Positions 1-7,651 are shown, counted from the stretch's first letter. The stretch: DNA of 19,429 bases from an uncultured Leucobacter sp. (GCA_937967375.1 CALCJF010000077.1:1-19429), one strand, 5' to 3'. Numbers and translations are program-made. The notes: a model not told the origin generated them from the sequence alone.

Positions 1-183
1 GGCTGGTTCTGGCTGTGGCTCGGCGTCGCCCTGCCGGCGCTCGGCTATGCGGTTGCTTTGTTGGTAGGGCGCGGGCGCAGCGGGAGGTCGAAACTGCTCA
101 TTCTCGTGACCGCCCTCGCGCTGGTCGCGGCGCTGCAGCTCGAGATCTCGATCGTGGTGCCGCCGACATCCTTCTTCATGTGA
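1..183 (+). CDS. C-terminal end of an unidentified integral membrane protein (partial)
   Basis: The first reading frame is open from the window edge to a TGA at 181-183 and encodes 60 residues with no start codon in the window. It begins with a tryptophan-rich hydrophobic stretch (GWFWLWLGVALPALGYAVAL), then a short basic loop (GRGRSGRSK), then a second hydrophobic segment ending in PPTSFFM. That pattern is two transmembrane helices separated by a positive, probably cytoplasmic, loop. Codon use matches the neighbouring genes. I do not recognise the family from so short a tail. The 99-base gap to serA, which contains a promoter-like hexamer and a hairpin, suggests serA is transcribed separately. 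Alternative: an inner part of a transporter or sensor; the sequence cannot decide. Confidence 0.6.
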   Translation, partial: GWFWLWLGVALPALGYAVALLVGRGRSGRSKLLILVTALALVAALQLEISIVVPPTSFFM

Positions 184-217
184 ACACCCTCCGCGCCCGC
201 GCAGCATGCGGCGATAG

Positions 218-223
218 TAGAAT
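218..223 (+). promoter_or_regulatory. Possible -10 element of serA
   Basis: TAGAAT fits the actinobacterial SigA consensus TANNNT and lies about 60 bases before the serA start, predicting transcription from near position 230. No convincing -35 hexamer stands 16-18 bases upstream, so the call rests on the -10 alone. Confidence 0.35.
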
Positions 224-228
224 GCTGA

Positions 229-251
229 GGGTGCCGAGGCCTTCGGCACCC
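229..251 (+). promoter_or_regulatory. Perfect 9-bp hairpin in the serA leader
   Basis: GGGTGCCGA (229-237) pairs without mismatch with TCGGCACCC (243-251) around a GGCCT loop. It is followed by a pyrimidine-rich stretch (CAACTCTCTCGCTCTC), not a T run, then the Shine-Dalgarno GGAGGA. If transcription starts from the TAGAAT at 218, the hairpin sits at the extreme 5' end of the mRNA. It could be a 5' stabilising structure, a regulatory element, or a terminator of the upstream gene lacking a U tract. Confidence 0.5.
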
Positions 252-282
252 AACTCTCTCGCTCTCGGAGGACCATTTTCTG

Positions 283-1875
283 ATGCCCGCGCCGGTCGTG
301 CTACTCGCTGAAGAACTCTCACCCGCCACGATCGCAGCCCTCGGCCCGGACTTCGATGTGCGCAACGTCGACGGTACCGACCGTGACGCGCTGCGCGCCG
401 AACTCGCGCACGCCGACGCCGTGCTCGTGCGCTCGGCGACCCAGATCGACGAAGAGGCCCTCAGCTGGGCGCCTCAGCTCAAGGTGATCGCCCGCGCCGG
501 CGTCGGCCTCGACAACGTCGATATCAAAGCCGCGACCCAGGCGGGCGTCATGGTGGTCAACGCACCCACCTCGAACATCATCAGTGCGGCCGAGCTCACT
601 GTCTCGCACATTCTCGGCCTCGCCCGTCATCTGCAGCGCGCGCACGGCTCGCTGAGCGCCGGCCAGTGGAAGCGTTCGTCGTTCACCGGCACCGAGCTCT
701 ACGAGAAGACCATCGGCATCATCGGCCTCGGCCGCATTGGCGCGCTCGTTGCCGAGCGTCTGCGCGGCTTCGGTGTCGAGCTGCTTGCTTACGACCCCTA
801 CATCACCGCCGCGCGTGCAGCGCAACTCGGTGCTGAGCTGGTTGAGCTCGAGGAGCTGGTCGCCCGCGCCGACTTCTTGACCATTCACATGCCCCGCACG
901 CCCGAGACCCTCGGCATGATCGGCGAGGCCCAGCTGAAGGCGATGAAGCCCACCGCCTATGTCGTGAACGTCGCCCGCGGCGGCCTCATCGACGAAGACG
1001 CGCTGGTCGCCGCGCTTGACGCAGGCGAGATCGCGGGTGCCGCGCTCGACGTGTTCGTGCAGGAGCCACCGAAGGACGACAGGCTTACCGCGCACCCCAA
1101 GATCAACGTTACCCCGCACCTCGGCGCTTCGACCGAAGAGGCGCAGGAGAAGGCAGGCATCTCGGTCGCAAAGTCGGTGCGCCTCGCGCTGGCAGGCGAG
1201 CTCGTGCCCGACGCGGTGAACGTCGCTGGTGGCACGATCAACGAGTACGTGAAGCCCGGTCTGCCGCTCACCGAGAAGCTCGGCCAGATCTTCGCCGGCC
1301 TCGCTGCCGGCCCCGTCACCTCGCTCGACGTCGAGGTGCACGGCGAGCTCAGCGAGCACAACGTGCAGGTGCTGCGCCTCGCTGCGCTCAAGGGTCTGTT
1401 CTCGCAGGTCGTCAGCGATCCGGTTTCGTACGTGAACGCTCCGTTGATCGCCGAGCAGCGCGGTGTCGAAGTGCGCTTTCACGTCGACGCGATCTCCGAG
1501 AGCTACCGCAACGTGATCACCCTGCGCGGCACGACCGCAGAGGGCGCCCAGATCTCGGTTTCCGGCACGCTCACAGGCCCGAAGCAGGTTGAAAAGATCG
1601 TCGAGATCAACGGCTACGAGCTCGAGTTGCCGATCAGCGAGCACCTGGTCGTCTTCAGCTACGAGGATCGTCCGGGCATCGTTGCCGCCTACGGCGGCCT
1701 GCTCGGCGAGGCGGGCGTGAACATTGCCGGGCTGCAGATCGCCCGCGACGAGAAGAAGGGCACCGCGCTTTCGGTACTCTCGGTCGACGCGGCGGTGCCC
1801 ACGGCGCTGATCGAGCGCCTTGGCGACGCCATCGGCGCAGCAATGCTGCGCACGGTCGACATCGTCGACGCATAG
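283..1875 (+). CDS. serA: D-3-phosphoglycerate dehydrogenase
   Basis: Catalyses NAD-dependent oxidation of 3-phosphoglycerate to 3-phosphohydroxypyruvate, the first step of serine synthesis, in the cytoplasm. The 530 residues match the long actinobacterial form (about 528 in Mycobacterium tuberculosis). A catalytic/nucleotide-binding part covers about 1-315, with the Rossmann motif G148-L-G150-R-I-G153 and the active-site triad R232 (in NVARGG), E261 (in VQEPP) and H279 (in PHLGAST). The extra intervening (ASB) domain of long PGDHs follows at about 320-450. A C-terminal ACT domain (about 455-530, starting near VVFSYEDRPGIVAAYGGLL) is expected to bind serine for feedback inhibition, as known for the family. 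The ATG has a clear Shine-Dalgarno GGAGGA at 267-272, so this gene is leadered, unlike many neighbours. Confidence 0.97.
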   Translation: MPAPVVLLAEELSPATIAALGPDFDVRNVDGTDRDALRAELAHADAVLVRSATQIDEEALSWAPQLKVIARAGVGLDNVDIKAATQAGVMVVNAPTSNIISAAELTVSHILGLARHLQRAHGSLSAGQWKRSSFTGTELYEKTIGIIGLGRIGALVAERLRGFGVELLAYDPYITAARAAQLGAELVELEELVARADFLTIHMPRTPETLGMIGEAQLKAMKPTAYVVNVARGGLIDEDALVAALDAGEIAGAALDVFVQEPPKDDRLTAHPKINVTPHLGASTEEAQEKAGISVAKSVRLALAGELVPDAVNVAGGTINEYVKPGLPLTEKLGQIFAGLAAGPVTSLDVEVHGELSEHNVQVLRLAALKGLFSQVVSDPVSYVNAPLIAEQRGVEVRFHVDAISESYRNVITLRGTTAEGAQISVSGTLTGPKQVEKIVEINGYELELPISEHLVVFSYEDRPGIVAAYGGLLGEAGVNIAGLQIARDEKKGTALSVLSVDAAVPTALIERLGDAIGAAMLRTVDIVDA

Positions 1876-1914
1876 GCTCGGCCGCATACCCTTTCGCTCG
1901 CCATGCTCCGGTTC

Positions 1915-1926
1915 TAGACTCGGGGT
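1915..1926 (+). promoter_or_regulatory. Leaderless start module of the SRPBCC gene
   Basis: TAGACT (1915-1920) is followed by six bases (CGGGGT) and then the ATG at 1927. A SigA -10 at this distance places the transcription start at or next to the A of ATG. The short GGGG run is too close to the ATG to be a good Shine-Dalgarno sequence. A weak TTTCGC lies 17 bases upstream of the hexamer. Confidence 0.55.
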
Positions 1927-2430
1927 ATGGCGAGCGAAACTGTTCCTACTGATGGTCTTGACCCCACGGCCGAATTGACCGAGCTCGAGTTCTCGATCTT
2001 CGGGTACGTGTCGCGGCCACGGGCTGAGGTGTACGAGGCCGTCGCCGATCCTCTCGTGCTGAGCAAGTACTTCACTACGGGCGGCGCCGAGGGCCGCCTC
2101 GAAGCTGGGGCGACGGTGCAGTGGGACTTCGCCGATGTTCCCGGCGCGTTTCCGGTCGAGGTGCTCGAGGCTGACGGCAGCACGAGGATTGTCGTTCGCT
2201 GGGGTGGTGAGCCGCATGCCACGGTCGGCGCAGCGCACACCGATGTGACGTTCGAGTTTCAGGCCGAGGGGGATCGCACGAAGGTCGTGATCTCGGAGCG
2301 CGCATGGCAGCTCAACCGTGTCGGGGCGCAGGGAGCGTTCGGTAACTGCATGGGCTGGACGGGCATGCTCGCCGCGATGAAGGCGTGGCTCGAGTACGGC
2401 ATCAACCTGCGCGAGGGCTTCTACCGCTAG
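1927..2430 (+). CDS. SRPBCC-fold (AHSA1-like) protein
   Basis: A 167-residue cytoplasmic protein of the SRPBCC/AHSA1 (START-like) superfamily, small alpha/beta proteins with a deep hydrophobic pocket. After about 20 polar residues comes the typical opening strand and helix (FGYVSRPRAEVYEAVADPLV), then the conserved core in which a charged strand (ATVQWDFADVPGAFPVEVLE) and a W-containing strand (STRIVVRWGGEP) precede VTFEFQAEGDRTKVVISERA. The C-terminal helix contains the usual GWxGMLAAMKAWLEYG pattern. The ligand is unknown; many such proteins are annotated only as 'activator of Hsp90 ATPase-like' without evidence. It probably has its own promoter. Its stop codon overlaps the stop of the convergent gene in a shared CTAG, so there is no intergenic terminator. 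Confidence 0.88.
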   Translation: MASETVPTDGLDPTAELTELEFSIFGYVSRPRAEVYEAVADPLVLSKYFTTGGAEGRLEAGATVQWDFADVPGAFPVEVLEADGSTRIVVRWGGEPHATVGAAHTDVTFEFQAEGDRTKVVISERAWQLNRVGAQGAFGNCMGWTGMLAAMKAWLEYGINLREGFYR

Positions 2431-2774
2431 CCTTCAGCGGCCAGGCGCCGCTCGCGTCTGCGCTCCCGGTGCCGATCTCGCGCGAGATACACGATTGCCG
2501 CGAATGCCGCGACGCCGAGCAGCGCCATCGCGATGGCGCCGTCGCTCAGCTGCAGAAACCCGGTGAGCATCGGGTGGGCCTCGCGGGTTGCCTGCTCGAA
2601 CTCCCACCAGCGGTCGGAGCTTTTCGCTGTTGTCATCGACTGTCTGAGGCTGCCGCCGAGACGCTCGGCGAGCGCAGGCCGCACTGCGGCATTCATGAGC
2701 ACGGCGATGCCGAGGGGGATCGCGACGCAGAGCACGAACGATATCGGGCGTGACGGGGACCTCGGGCGACTCAC
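2427..2774 (-). CDS. Small two-helix membrane protein of unknown function
   Basis: The minus-strand frame from GTG (2774-2772) to TAG encodes 115 residues. The N-terminus is basic (VSRPRSPSRP), followed by a membrane helix at about 11-29 (ISFVLCVAIPLGIAVLMNA), an extracytoplasmic-looking loop of about 48 residues containing RWWEFEQATREAHPML, a second helix at about 79-97, and an Arg-rich cytoplasmic tail (ARDRHRERRRERRLAAEG). I recognise no family. The frame stays open for a further 870 codons antisense to pnp, but the hydrophobic, protein-like character appears only here. The GTG is preceded by TATACT at exactly the leaderless distance. Start choice therefore rests on the promoter and on the loss of protein character upstream. 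Confidence 0.75.
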   Translation of the reverse strand: MSRPRSPSRPISFVLCVAIPLGIAVLMNAAVRPALAERLGGSLRQSMTTAKSSDRWWEFEQATREAHPMLTGFLQLSDGAIAMALLGVAAFAAIVYLARDRHRERRRERRLAAEG

Positions 2775-2786
2775 CCCGCGAGTATA
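2775..2786 (-). promoter_or_regulatory. Leaderless start module of the small membrane protein
   Basis: On the minus strand TATACT (complement of 2781-2786) is followed by CGCGGG and then GTG at 2774. This is the best match to TATAAT among the seven such modules in the window. A TCGAGT lies 18 bases further upstream as a poor -35. The promoter faces away from pnp. Confidence 0.6.
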
Positions 2787-3068
2787 GCTCTCGCCTCGAA
2801 TGGCACTCGACCGGCGATGTGGGCGCATAAAAGGTGCATGGGGGATCTCGGGCAATTCGATGGGCCCGATGGTAAGCTTGATTCGCAGGCTTCCGGCCTG
2901 CATCAAAGATGAACCGAGCGCGTCGACTGGCTGGCTGGTCTTCGGTGGTAGATCCCTCTGAGCGCAGAGTGGCCTTCTACTGAACATCAGCACTCGCGAT
3001 CGAACGCAGCATCCGTTTCGACGGTCGTGGCTGTCTGCCGCGCGCTCAAGTGAAACGAAGGAGATCCC
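2787..3068 (+). promoter_or_regulatory. Long structured pnp leader/promoter region without a gene
   Basis: About 280 bases with no convincing reading frame: the longest plus-strand frame I followed, from ATG near 2838, stops after 24 codons. A possible -10 is TAAGCT at 2873-2878, with no clear -35. Several inverted repeats are visible: TCGGGC/GCCCGA (2848-2853 with 2864-2869), the strong hairpin at 2878-2906 listed separately, and CTCTG-AGCG-CAGAG (2956-2969). No rpsO, which often precedes pnp in bacteria, is present here. The segment ends in the pnp Shine-Dalgarno AAGGAG at 3058-3063. Confidence 0.5.
2878..2906 (+). promoter_or_regulatory. Bulged hairpin in the pnp leader
   Basis: TTGAT, a TC bulge, then GCAGGC pair with GCCTGC and ATCAA around a TTCCG loop, giving 5 + 6 base pairs. 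If transcription starts from TAAGCT (2873-2878), the inner GCAGGC stem lies at the very 5' end of the pnp mRNA. In Escherichia coli the pnp leader hairpin is cut by RNase III during PNPase autoregulation. Whether this hairpin plays an equivalent part is inference. Confidence 0.5.
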
Positions 3069-5360
3069 GTGGAGGGTCCTGAAATCAAGTTCGCCGAGGC
3101 AGTGCTCGACAACGGCCGCTTCGGCAAGCGCACCGTTCGCTTCGAGACCGGCCGTCTGGCCCAGCAGTCGCAGGGTGCGGTCGCTGCCTACCTCGACGAA
3201 GAGACCATGCTGCTCAGCGCCACCAGCGCTTCGAAGCAGCCGAAGGAGCACTTCGACTTCTTCCCGCTCACCGTCGACGTCGAAGAGCGTTCGTACGCCG
3301 CCGGCAAGATTCCCGGCTCGTTCTTCCGTCGCGAAGGCCGCCCCTCGACCGAGGCAATCCTCGTCTGCCGCCTGATTGACCGCCCGCTGCGCCCGTCGTT
3401 CGTCGACGGCCTGCGCAACGAGGTGCAGATCGTCGTGACCGTGCTCTCGATCGCCCCGGGCGAGTACTACGACGCGCTTGCGATCAACGCTGCATCGGCC
3501 TCGACCCAGATCTCGGGCCTTCCCTTCTCGGGCCCCATCGCGGGGGTGCGCCTGGCACTTATCCCGGGTGCTGCCGGCAATGCAGACCAGTGGGTCGCGT
3601 TCCCGAACGTCGAGCAGGTCGGCGAGGCTGTGTTCGACCTGATGGTCGCTGGCCGCGTCGTGAAGAACGCCGACGGCACCGAAGACGTCGCGATCATGAT
3701 GGTCGAGGCTGAGGCTACCGAGGGTTCGTGGAACCTCATCAAGAGCGGCGCGATCAAGCCCGACGAGGCAGTTGTCGCGCAGGGCCTCGAGGCTTCGAAG
3801 CCCTTCATTGCACAGCTCGTCAAGGCACAGGAGCAGCTTGCTGCTCAGTCGGCAAAGGAGGTGCAGGACTACCCAGTCTTCCTGCCCTACACCGATGAGG
3901 TCTACGCGGCGGTCGAGGCACTCGCCGAGGCCGAGCTGTCGCCGATCTACCAGATCGCCGACAAGCAGGAGCGCCAGGATGCCGACGACGCACTGAAGGC
4001 ACGCGTCAAGCAGGCCATCGCCACCAAGATCGAGGCCGGCGAGCTCGAGGCTTCGGCAGCTGACCAGGTGTCGGCAGCCTACAAGTCGGTCACCAAGAAG
4101 GTCGTGCGCGGTCGCGTGCTCACCGAGGGCGCCCGCATCGACGGTCGCCCGCTCGACAAGGTTCGCGCGCTCGACGCAGAGGTGCAGGTCATTCCTCGCG
4201 TGCACGGCTCGGCGATCTTCCAGCGCGGCGAGACCCAGATCCTGGGCGTCACCACCCTGAACATGCTGAAGATGGAGCAGCAGATCGACTCGCTGTCGCC
4301 CATCACCAGCAAGCGCTACATGCACCACTACAACTTCCCGCCGTATTCGACCGGTGAGACCGGCCGCGTCGGCAGCCCGAAGCGACGCGAGATCGGCCAC
4401 GGCTTCCTGGCCGAGCGCGCACTCGTGCCCGTACTGCCGAGCCGCGAGGAGTTCCCCTACGCGATCCGCCAGGTCAGCGAGGCGCTCGGCTCGAACGGCT
4501 CGACCTCGATGGGTTCGGTCTGCGCATCGACCCTGTCGCTGCTCAACGCCGGTGTGCCGCTGCGCGCAGCCGTTGCAGGCATCGCTATGGGGCTCGTCTC
4601 TGACGAGGTCGACGGCGTGCGCCACTACAAGGCGCTCACCGACATCCTCGGCGCAGAAGACGCGCTCGGTGACATGGACTTCAAGGTCGCAGGCACCTCG
4701 GAGTTCGTGACCGCGCTGCAGCTCGACACCAAGCTCGACGGCATCCCGTCTGACGTGCTCGCAGGCGCGCTTGCGCAGGCGAAGCAGGCTCGCACCGAGA
4801 TCCTTGAGTTCATGGCTCGCGCAATCGACGCGCCCGACGAAATGGCGCCCACCGCGCCTCGCGTCATCACGGTCAATATTCCGGTCGACAAGATCGGTGA
4901 GCTGATCGGCCCCAAGGGCAAGACGATCAACGGTATCCAAGACGAGACCGGCGCCGACATCTCGATCGACGACGACGGCACCGTCTACATCGGCGCGACC
5001 AACGGCGAGTCGGCTGAGGCCGCCCGGGCGCAGGTCAACGCGATCGCGAACCCGCAGAACCCTGAGGTTGGCGAGCAGTACCTCGGCACCGTGGTGAAGA
5101 ACGCCGCCTTCGGCGCCTTCGTCTCGCTGCTGCCGGGCAAGGACGGCCTGCTGCACATCAGCGAGGTGCGAAAGCTCGCTGGTGGCAAGCGCATCGAGTC
5201 GGTCGACGACGTGCTCTCGATCGGTCAGAAGATTCTCGTGAAGATCACGAAGGTCGATGATCGCGGCAAGCTCTCGCTCGAGCCCGTGCTCGAGGAGGCC
5301 GCTGAGGTTCCCGCACCCGAGGCCACCGAGGCAGAGGCCGAAGAGGCAGCCGCCGAGTAA
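3069..5360 (+). CDS. pnp: Polyribonucleotide nucleotidyltransferase (PNPase)
   Basis: Phosphorolytic 3'-5' exoribonuclease that shortens mRNA from the 3' end, releasing nucleoside diphosphates; it works as a ring-shaped trimer in the cytoplasm. At 763 residues it has full PNPase length (Mycobacterium GpsI is about 752). Order: first RNase PH-like domain (from about residue 15), helical middle domain (about 245-345), second RNase PH domain from about 351 (EGARIDGRPLDKVR), KH domain with the GPKG loop G614-G617, and S1 domain at about 669-740 (LGTVVKNAAFGAFVSLLPGK). The catalytic signature DILGAEDALGDMDFK supplies the metal-binding D531 and D537, corresponding to D486 and D492 of E. coli PNPase. 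The acidic Ala/Glu tail is low complexity. GTG start with AAGGAG five bases upstream. Apparently monocistronic, since a strong terminator follows. Confidence 0.98.
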   Translation: MEGPEIKFAEAVLDNGRFGKRTVRFETGRLAQQSQGAVAAYLDEETMLLSATSASKQPKEHFDFFPLTVDVEERSYAAGKIPGSFFRREGRPSTEAILVCRLIDRPLRPSFVDGLRNEVQIVVTVLSIAPGEYYDALAINAASASTQISGLPFSGPIAGVRLALIPGAAGNADQWVAFPNVEQVGEAVFDLMVAGRVVKNADGTEDVAIMMVEAEATEGSWNLIKSGAIKPDEAVVAQGLEASKPFIAQLVKAQEQLAAQSAKEVQDYPVFLPYTDEVYAAVEALAEAELSPIYQIADKQERQDADDALKARVKQAIATKIEAGELEASAADQVSAAYKSVTKKVVRGRVLTEGARIDGRPLDKVRALDAEVQVIPRVHGSAIFQRGETQILGVTTLNMLKMEQQIDSLSPITSKRYMHHYNFPPYSTGETGRVGSPKRREIGHGFLAERALVPVLPSREEFPYAIRQVSEALGSNGSTSMGSVCASTLSLLNAGVPLRAAVAGIAMGLVSDEVDGVRHYKALTDILGAEDALGDMDFKVAGTSEFVTALQLDTKLDGIPSDVLAGALAQAKQARTEILEFMARAIDAPDEMAPTAPRVITVNIPVDKIGELIGPKGKTINGIQDETGADISIDDDGTVYIGATNGESAEAARAQVNAIANPQNPEVGEQYLGTVVKNAAFGAFVSLLPGKDGLLHISEVRKLAGGKRIESVDDVLSIGQKILVKITKVDDRGKLSLEPVLEEAAEVPAPEATEAEAEEAAAE

Positions 5361-5375
5361 GTCTCGCAGCACACA

Positions 5376-5419
5376 AGCAGATGCCCCGGGTGTTCATTCA
5401 CCCGGGGCATCTGCTTTTT
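5376..5419 (+). terminator. Intrinsic terminator of pnp
   Basis: AGCAGATGCCCCGGGTG (5376-5392) pairs perfectly over 17 bases with 5399-5415 around the loop TTCATT, and the right arm runs into five T residues (5415-5419). It lies 15 bases after the pnp stop and separates pnp from the M16 peptidase gene. Confidence 0.95.
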
Positions 5420-5498
5420 GCGTTCCATCGCCGCTCGCGCTCGCGCGGTTCAAGCGCGCCGCGATCCTTCTCGCCCCGATTTCTGAGCCGTGTGCCAG

Positions 5499-5511
5499 TA
5501 GGGTAGAGGGC
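5499..5511 (+). promoter_or_regulatory. Leaderless start module of the M16 peptidase gene
   Basis: TAGGGT (5499-5504) is followed by seven bases (AGAGGGC) and then GTG at 5512. The spacing is one base longer than in the other six modules. AGAGGG could be read as a Shine-Dalgarno sequence but would be only one base from the start codon. The strong terminator just upstream means a promoter is needed here, which supports the call. Confidence 0.5.
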
Positions 5512-6876
5512 GTGCCAGAGCCAGTTCTTCTTCCCCTCGACCTGCCCGAACTCGAAGCCGATCTCGGCGGCGGGCTGATGCGCCGCACCGTGCACCCGAG
5601 CGGCCTGCGCGTGCTCACCGAGCACATGCCCGGCGCGCGCTCGGCAACCGTCGGGTTCTGGGTGGGCATCGGTTCGCGCGACGAGCAGGCCGAGCGCGGA
5701 GATGCGCCGGGCAGCCTCGGCAGCACTCACTTTCTCGAGCATCTGCTGTTCAAGGGCACGCCGACGCGGGGCGCGTACGAGATCGCGACGAGCTTCGACA
5801 GCATCGGAGCCGAGAACAACGCCCTGACTGCCAAGGAGTACACCTGCTACTACGCGAAGGTGCGCGACGTCGACCTTGACGGAGCGGTTGCCACGCTCGC
5901 CGACATGGTGACCAACTCGGTGATCGACGCGGACGAGTTCGAGACCGAACGCGGGGTCATCCTCGAAGAACTCGCGATGGCGGCAGACGACCTCTCAGAC
6001 GTCGCCAACGAGCGCTTCTTCGAAGCGGTACTCGGCGCGCACCCGCTCGGTCGCCCCATCGGCGGCAACTCTGAGACGATTCGCGCGGCCCGCCGTGACG
6101 ACGTGATGGCGCACTACCTTGCGCAGTACGATCCGTCGACGCTTGTGGTGACGGCGGCGGGAGCAGTCGATCACGACCGGCTCGTCGAGCAGGTGCTTGC
6201 GGCGTTGCGACTTGCGGGCGGTCGATGGAGTATCGATGAGGATCGCGCTCCTCAGCGGCGCGCAGTCGGCGTCGGGGGAGGGGGCTCGCTGGGCGAGGGG
6301 TTCGCGCCGGCTCCCGACCCGCACCTCGTGCCTCGTGAGAGCGAGCAGATCAACCTCATGATCGGCACGCGGGGACTGCGTGCGGGGGATCCTCGTCGCT
6401 TCGCATTCGGCATCATGAACTCCGTGCTCGGTGGCGGCATGTCGAGCCGACTGTTTCAAGAGATTCGCGAGAAACGCGGCCTCGCCTACACTACGTACTC
6501 ATTTGGGGCGAGCTACAGTGACGGCGGCGTCTTCGGCATGTACGCAGGCACGATGCCCGAGAAAGCGGCGCAGGTCGCCGAGCTCGCTCAGGCCGAGCTG
6601 CAAGGCATCGCGAGCGGTGGCATCACCGAAGAAGAGCACGGACGCGCGCTCGGGCAGATCGCGGGTTCCTCGGCGCTCGCCCTTGAAGACAGCGACACGC
6701 GCATGGGCAGGCTCGCGAGAGCGGAGCTCGGAGCCGGCGAGCTGTTCACACTCGACGCGTCACTCGAACGTTTTCACGCGGTGACTCCGCAGCAGATTCG
6801 CGAGATCGCGCAGTTCGTTGCCGAGGGCCCGATGAGCGTGGTCGCGGTCGGCGACGTGGCTCGCGCGGCGCTTTAG
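5512..6876 (+). CDS. M16-family zinc metallopeptidase (insulinase-like, PepR type)
   Basis: A 454-residue peptidase of family M16. The inverted zinc motif HxxEH is H73-F-L-E76-H77 within THFLEHLLFKGT, and the third zinc ligand is expected among E152/E153 in RGVILEELAMAADD. The C-terminal half carries the substrate-clamping segment with the conserved R/Y pattern (MSSRLFQEIREKRGLAYTTY). Between the halves is a Gly-rich link (VGVGGGGSLGEGFAPAPDP), as expected for the linker that lets M16 clamshells open. No signal peptide is seen, so a cytoplasmic enzyme is inferred; the substrate is unknown. Homologues sit directly after gpsI/pnp in Mycobacterium (Rv2782c next to Rv2783c), the same order as here. 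GTG 5512 is chosen because VPEPVLLPLDLPELE is the natural N-terminus and the frame further upstream runs through the terminator. Confidence 0.93.
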   Translation: MPEPVLLPLDLPELEADLGGGLMRRTVHPSGLRVLTEHMPGARSATVGFWVGIGSRDEQAERGDAPGSLGSTHFLEHLLFKGTPTRGAYEIATSFDSIGAENNALTAKEYTCYYAKVRDVDLDGAVATLADMVTNSVIDADEFETERGVILEELAMAADDLSDVANERFFEAVLGAHPLGRPIGGNSETIRAARRDDVMAHYLAQYDPSTLVVTAAGAVDHDRLVEQVLAALRLAGGRWSIDEDRAPQRRAVGVGGGGSLGEGFAPAPDPHLVPRESEQINLMIGTRGLRAGDPRRFAFGIMNSVLGGGMSSRLFQEIREKRGLAYTTYSFGASYSDGGVFGMYAGTMPEKAAQVAELAQAELQGIASGGITEEEHGRALGQIAGSSALALEDSDTRMGRLARAELGAGELFTLDASLERFHAVTPQQIREIAQFVAEGPMSVVAVGDVARAAL

Positions 6877-6886
6877 CTCTTCGCCT

Positions 6887-6898
6887 TAGGATTGCACC
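6887..6898 (+). promoter_or_regulatory. Leaderless start module of dapB
   Basis: TAGGAT (6887-6892), six bases (TGCACC) and ATG at 6899. The 18-base stretch TTAGGATTGCACCATGAC matches the corresponding stretch at thyA in 16 of 18 positions. There is no Shine-Dalgarno sequence. It allows dapB to be transcribed independently although it follows the M16 gene by only 22 bases. Confidence 0.6.
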
Positions 6899-7651
6899 AT
6901 GACGATTTCGGTTGCGGTGAGCGGTGCGACCGGTCGCCTTGGTGAGTTTGTGTGTGGCATTGTCGAGGATCACCCTGGCTTCGAGTTGACGGCACGCTTG
7001 AGTAGCGCCTCGCCTGCAGGCGAGGGGTCAGACGCGTCGGTGCTTTTCGACGTCACCCACCCCGACGTCTCGCCCGCGATCGTTGAGCGCGCGCTTCGGC
7101 GCGGACAACGCGTGATTGTCGGCACCAGCGGCTGGTCTGCTGAGCGTCTCGACGGGCTGCGAGCGGTAGTAGAAGAGCTGCCGGGAGCCGCAGTGCTCGT
7201 CGTGCCGAACTTTTCGCTCGGCTCGGTGCTCGGCACAATGCTTTCGACCATCGCGGCGCAGCATTTTGACAGCATCGAGATCATTGAGGCGCATCACGCA
7301 GGCAAGATCGATTCGCCGAGCGGCACTGCGGTGCGCACCGCTGAGCTCGTTGCGCAGGCGCGTGACGGTCGCCCTCCAAAGGCGCCGTTCGCTGACCAGC
7401 AGGCACGGGGGCAGCTTGTCGCCGGGGTTCCGGTGCACAGCCTGCGTATGCAGGGCGTGGTCGCGCGTCAGGAGGTGCGGTTCGGCGGCGAAGGCGAGGA
7501 GCTGACGATCACCCATGTGACGCACTCGAACGATTCGTATCGCGCAGGTATTCGGGCCGCGCTCGAGGCGATCTCTGGCCTCGAGGGCCTCGTAGTGGGC
7601 CTCGAGCACGTGCTCGGCCTTGCGGGGGCGAGCGGGGCAGCGCGCGCGTGA
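6899..7651 (+). CDS. dapB: 4-hydroxy-tetrahydrodipicolinate reductase
   Basis: Reduces the product of DapA to tetrahydrodipicolinate with NAD(P)H, the second committed step of the diaminopimelate/lysine pathway; cytoplasmic homotetramer. The 250 residues are the usual length (245 in M. tuberculosis). The N-terminus carries the nucleotide-binding loop VSGATGRLGE (residues 8-17). The catalytic signature EAHHAGKIDSPSGTA places H132, H133 and K136 exactly where the mycobacterial enzyme has its catalytic His pair and Lys, followed by the dipicolinate-binding SGTA loop. The partner enzyme DapA is encoded about 6 kb downstream in this window rather than beside it. The stop overlaps the next gene's start (GTGA), so the downstream membrane protein is probably translated by coupling. 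Confidence 0.98.
   Translation: MTISVAVSGATGRLGEFVCGIVEDHPGFELTARLSSASPAGEGSDASVLFDVTHPDVSPAIVERALRRGQRVIVGTSGWSAERLDGLRAVVEELPGAAVLVVPNFSLGSVLGTMLSTIAAQHFDSIEIIEAHHAGKIDSPSGTAVRTAELVAQARDGRPPKAPFADQQARGQLVAGVPVHSLRMQGVVARQEVRFGGEGEELTITHVTHSNDSYRAGIRAALEAISGLEGLVVGLEHVLGLAGASGAARA

Noticed and set aside
319..2238. A 639-codon antisense frame over serA and the SRPBCC gene
   Set aside because: Mirror of highly GC-biased codons. serA on the plus strand has complete catalytic motifs, and the antisense peptide has no recognisable structure.
2427..5372. A 981-codon minus-strand open frame covering all of pnp antisense
   Set aside because: Its composition is that of a shadow frame (Arg/Asp/Leu/Val-rich, no domain), caused by GC-rich third positions of pnp. 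Only the last 115 codons are protein-like and are annotated.
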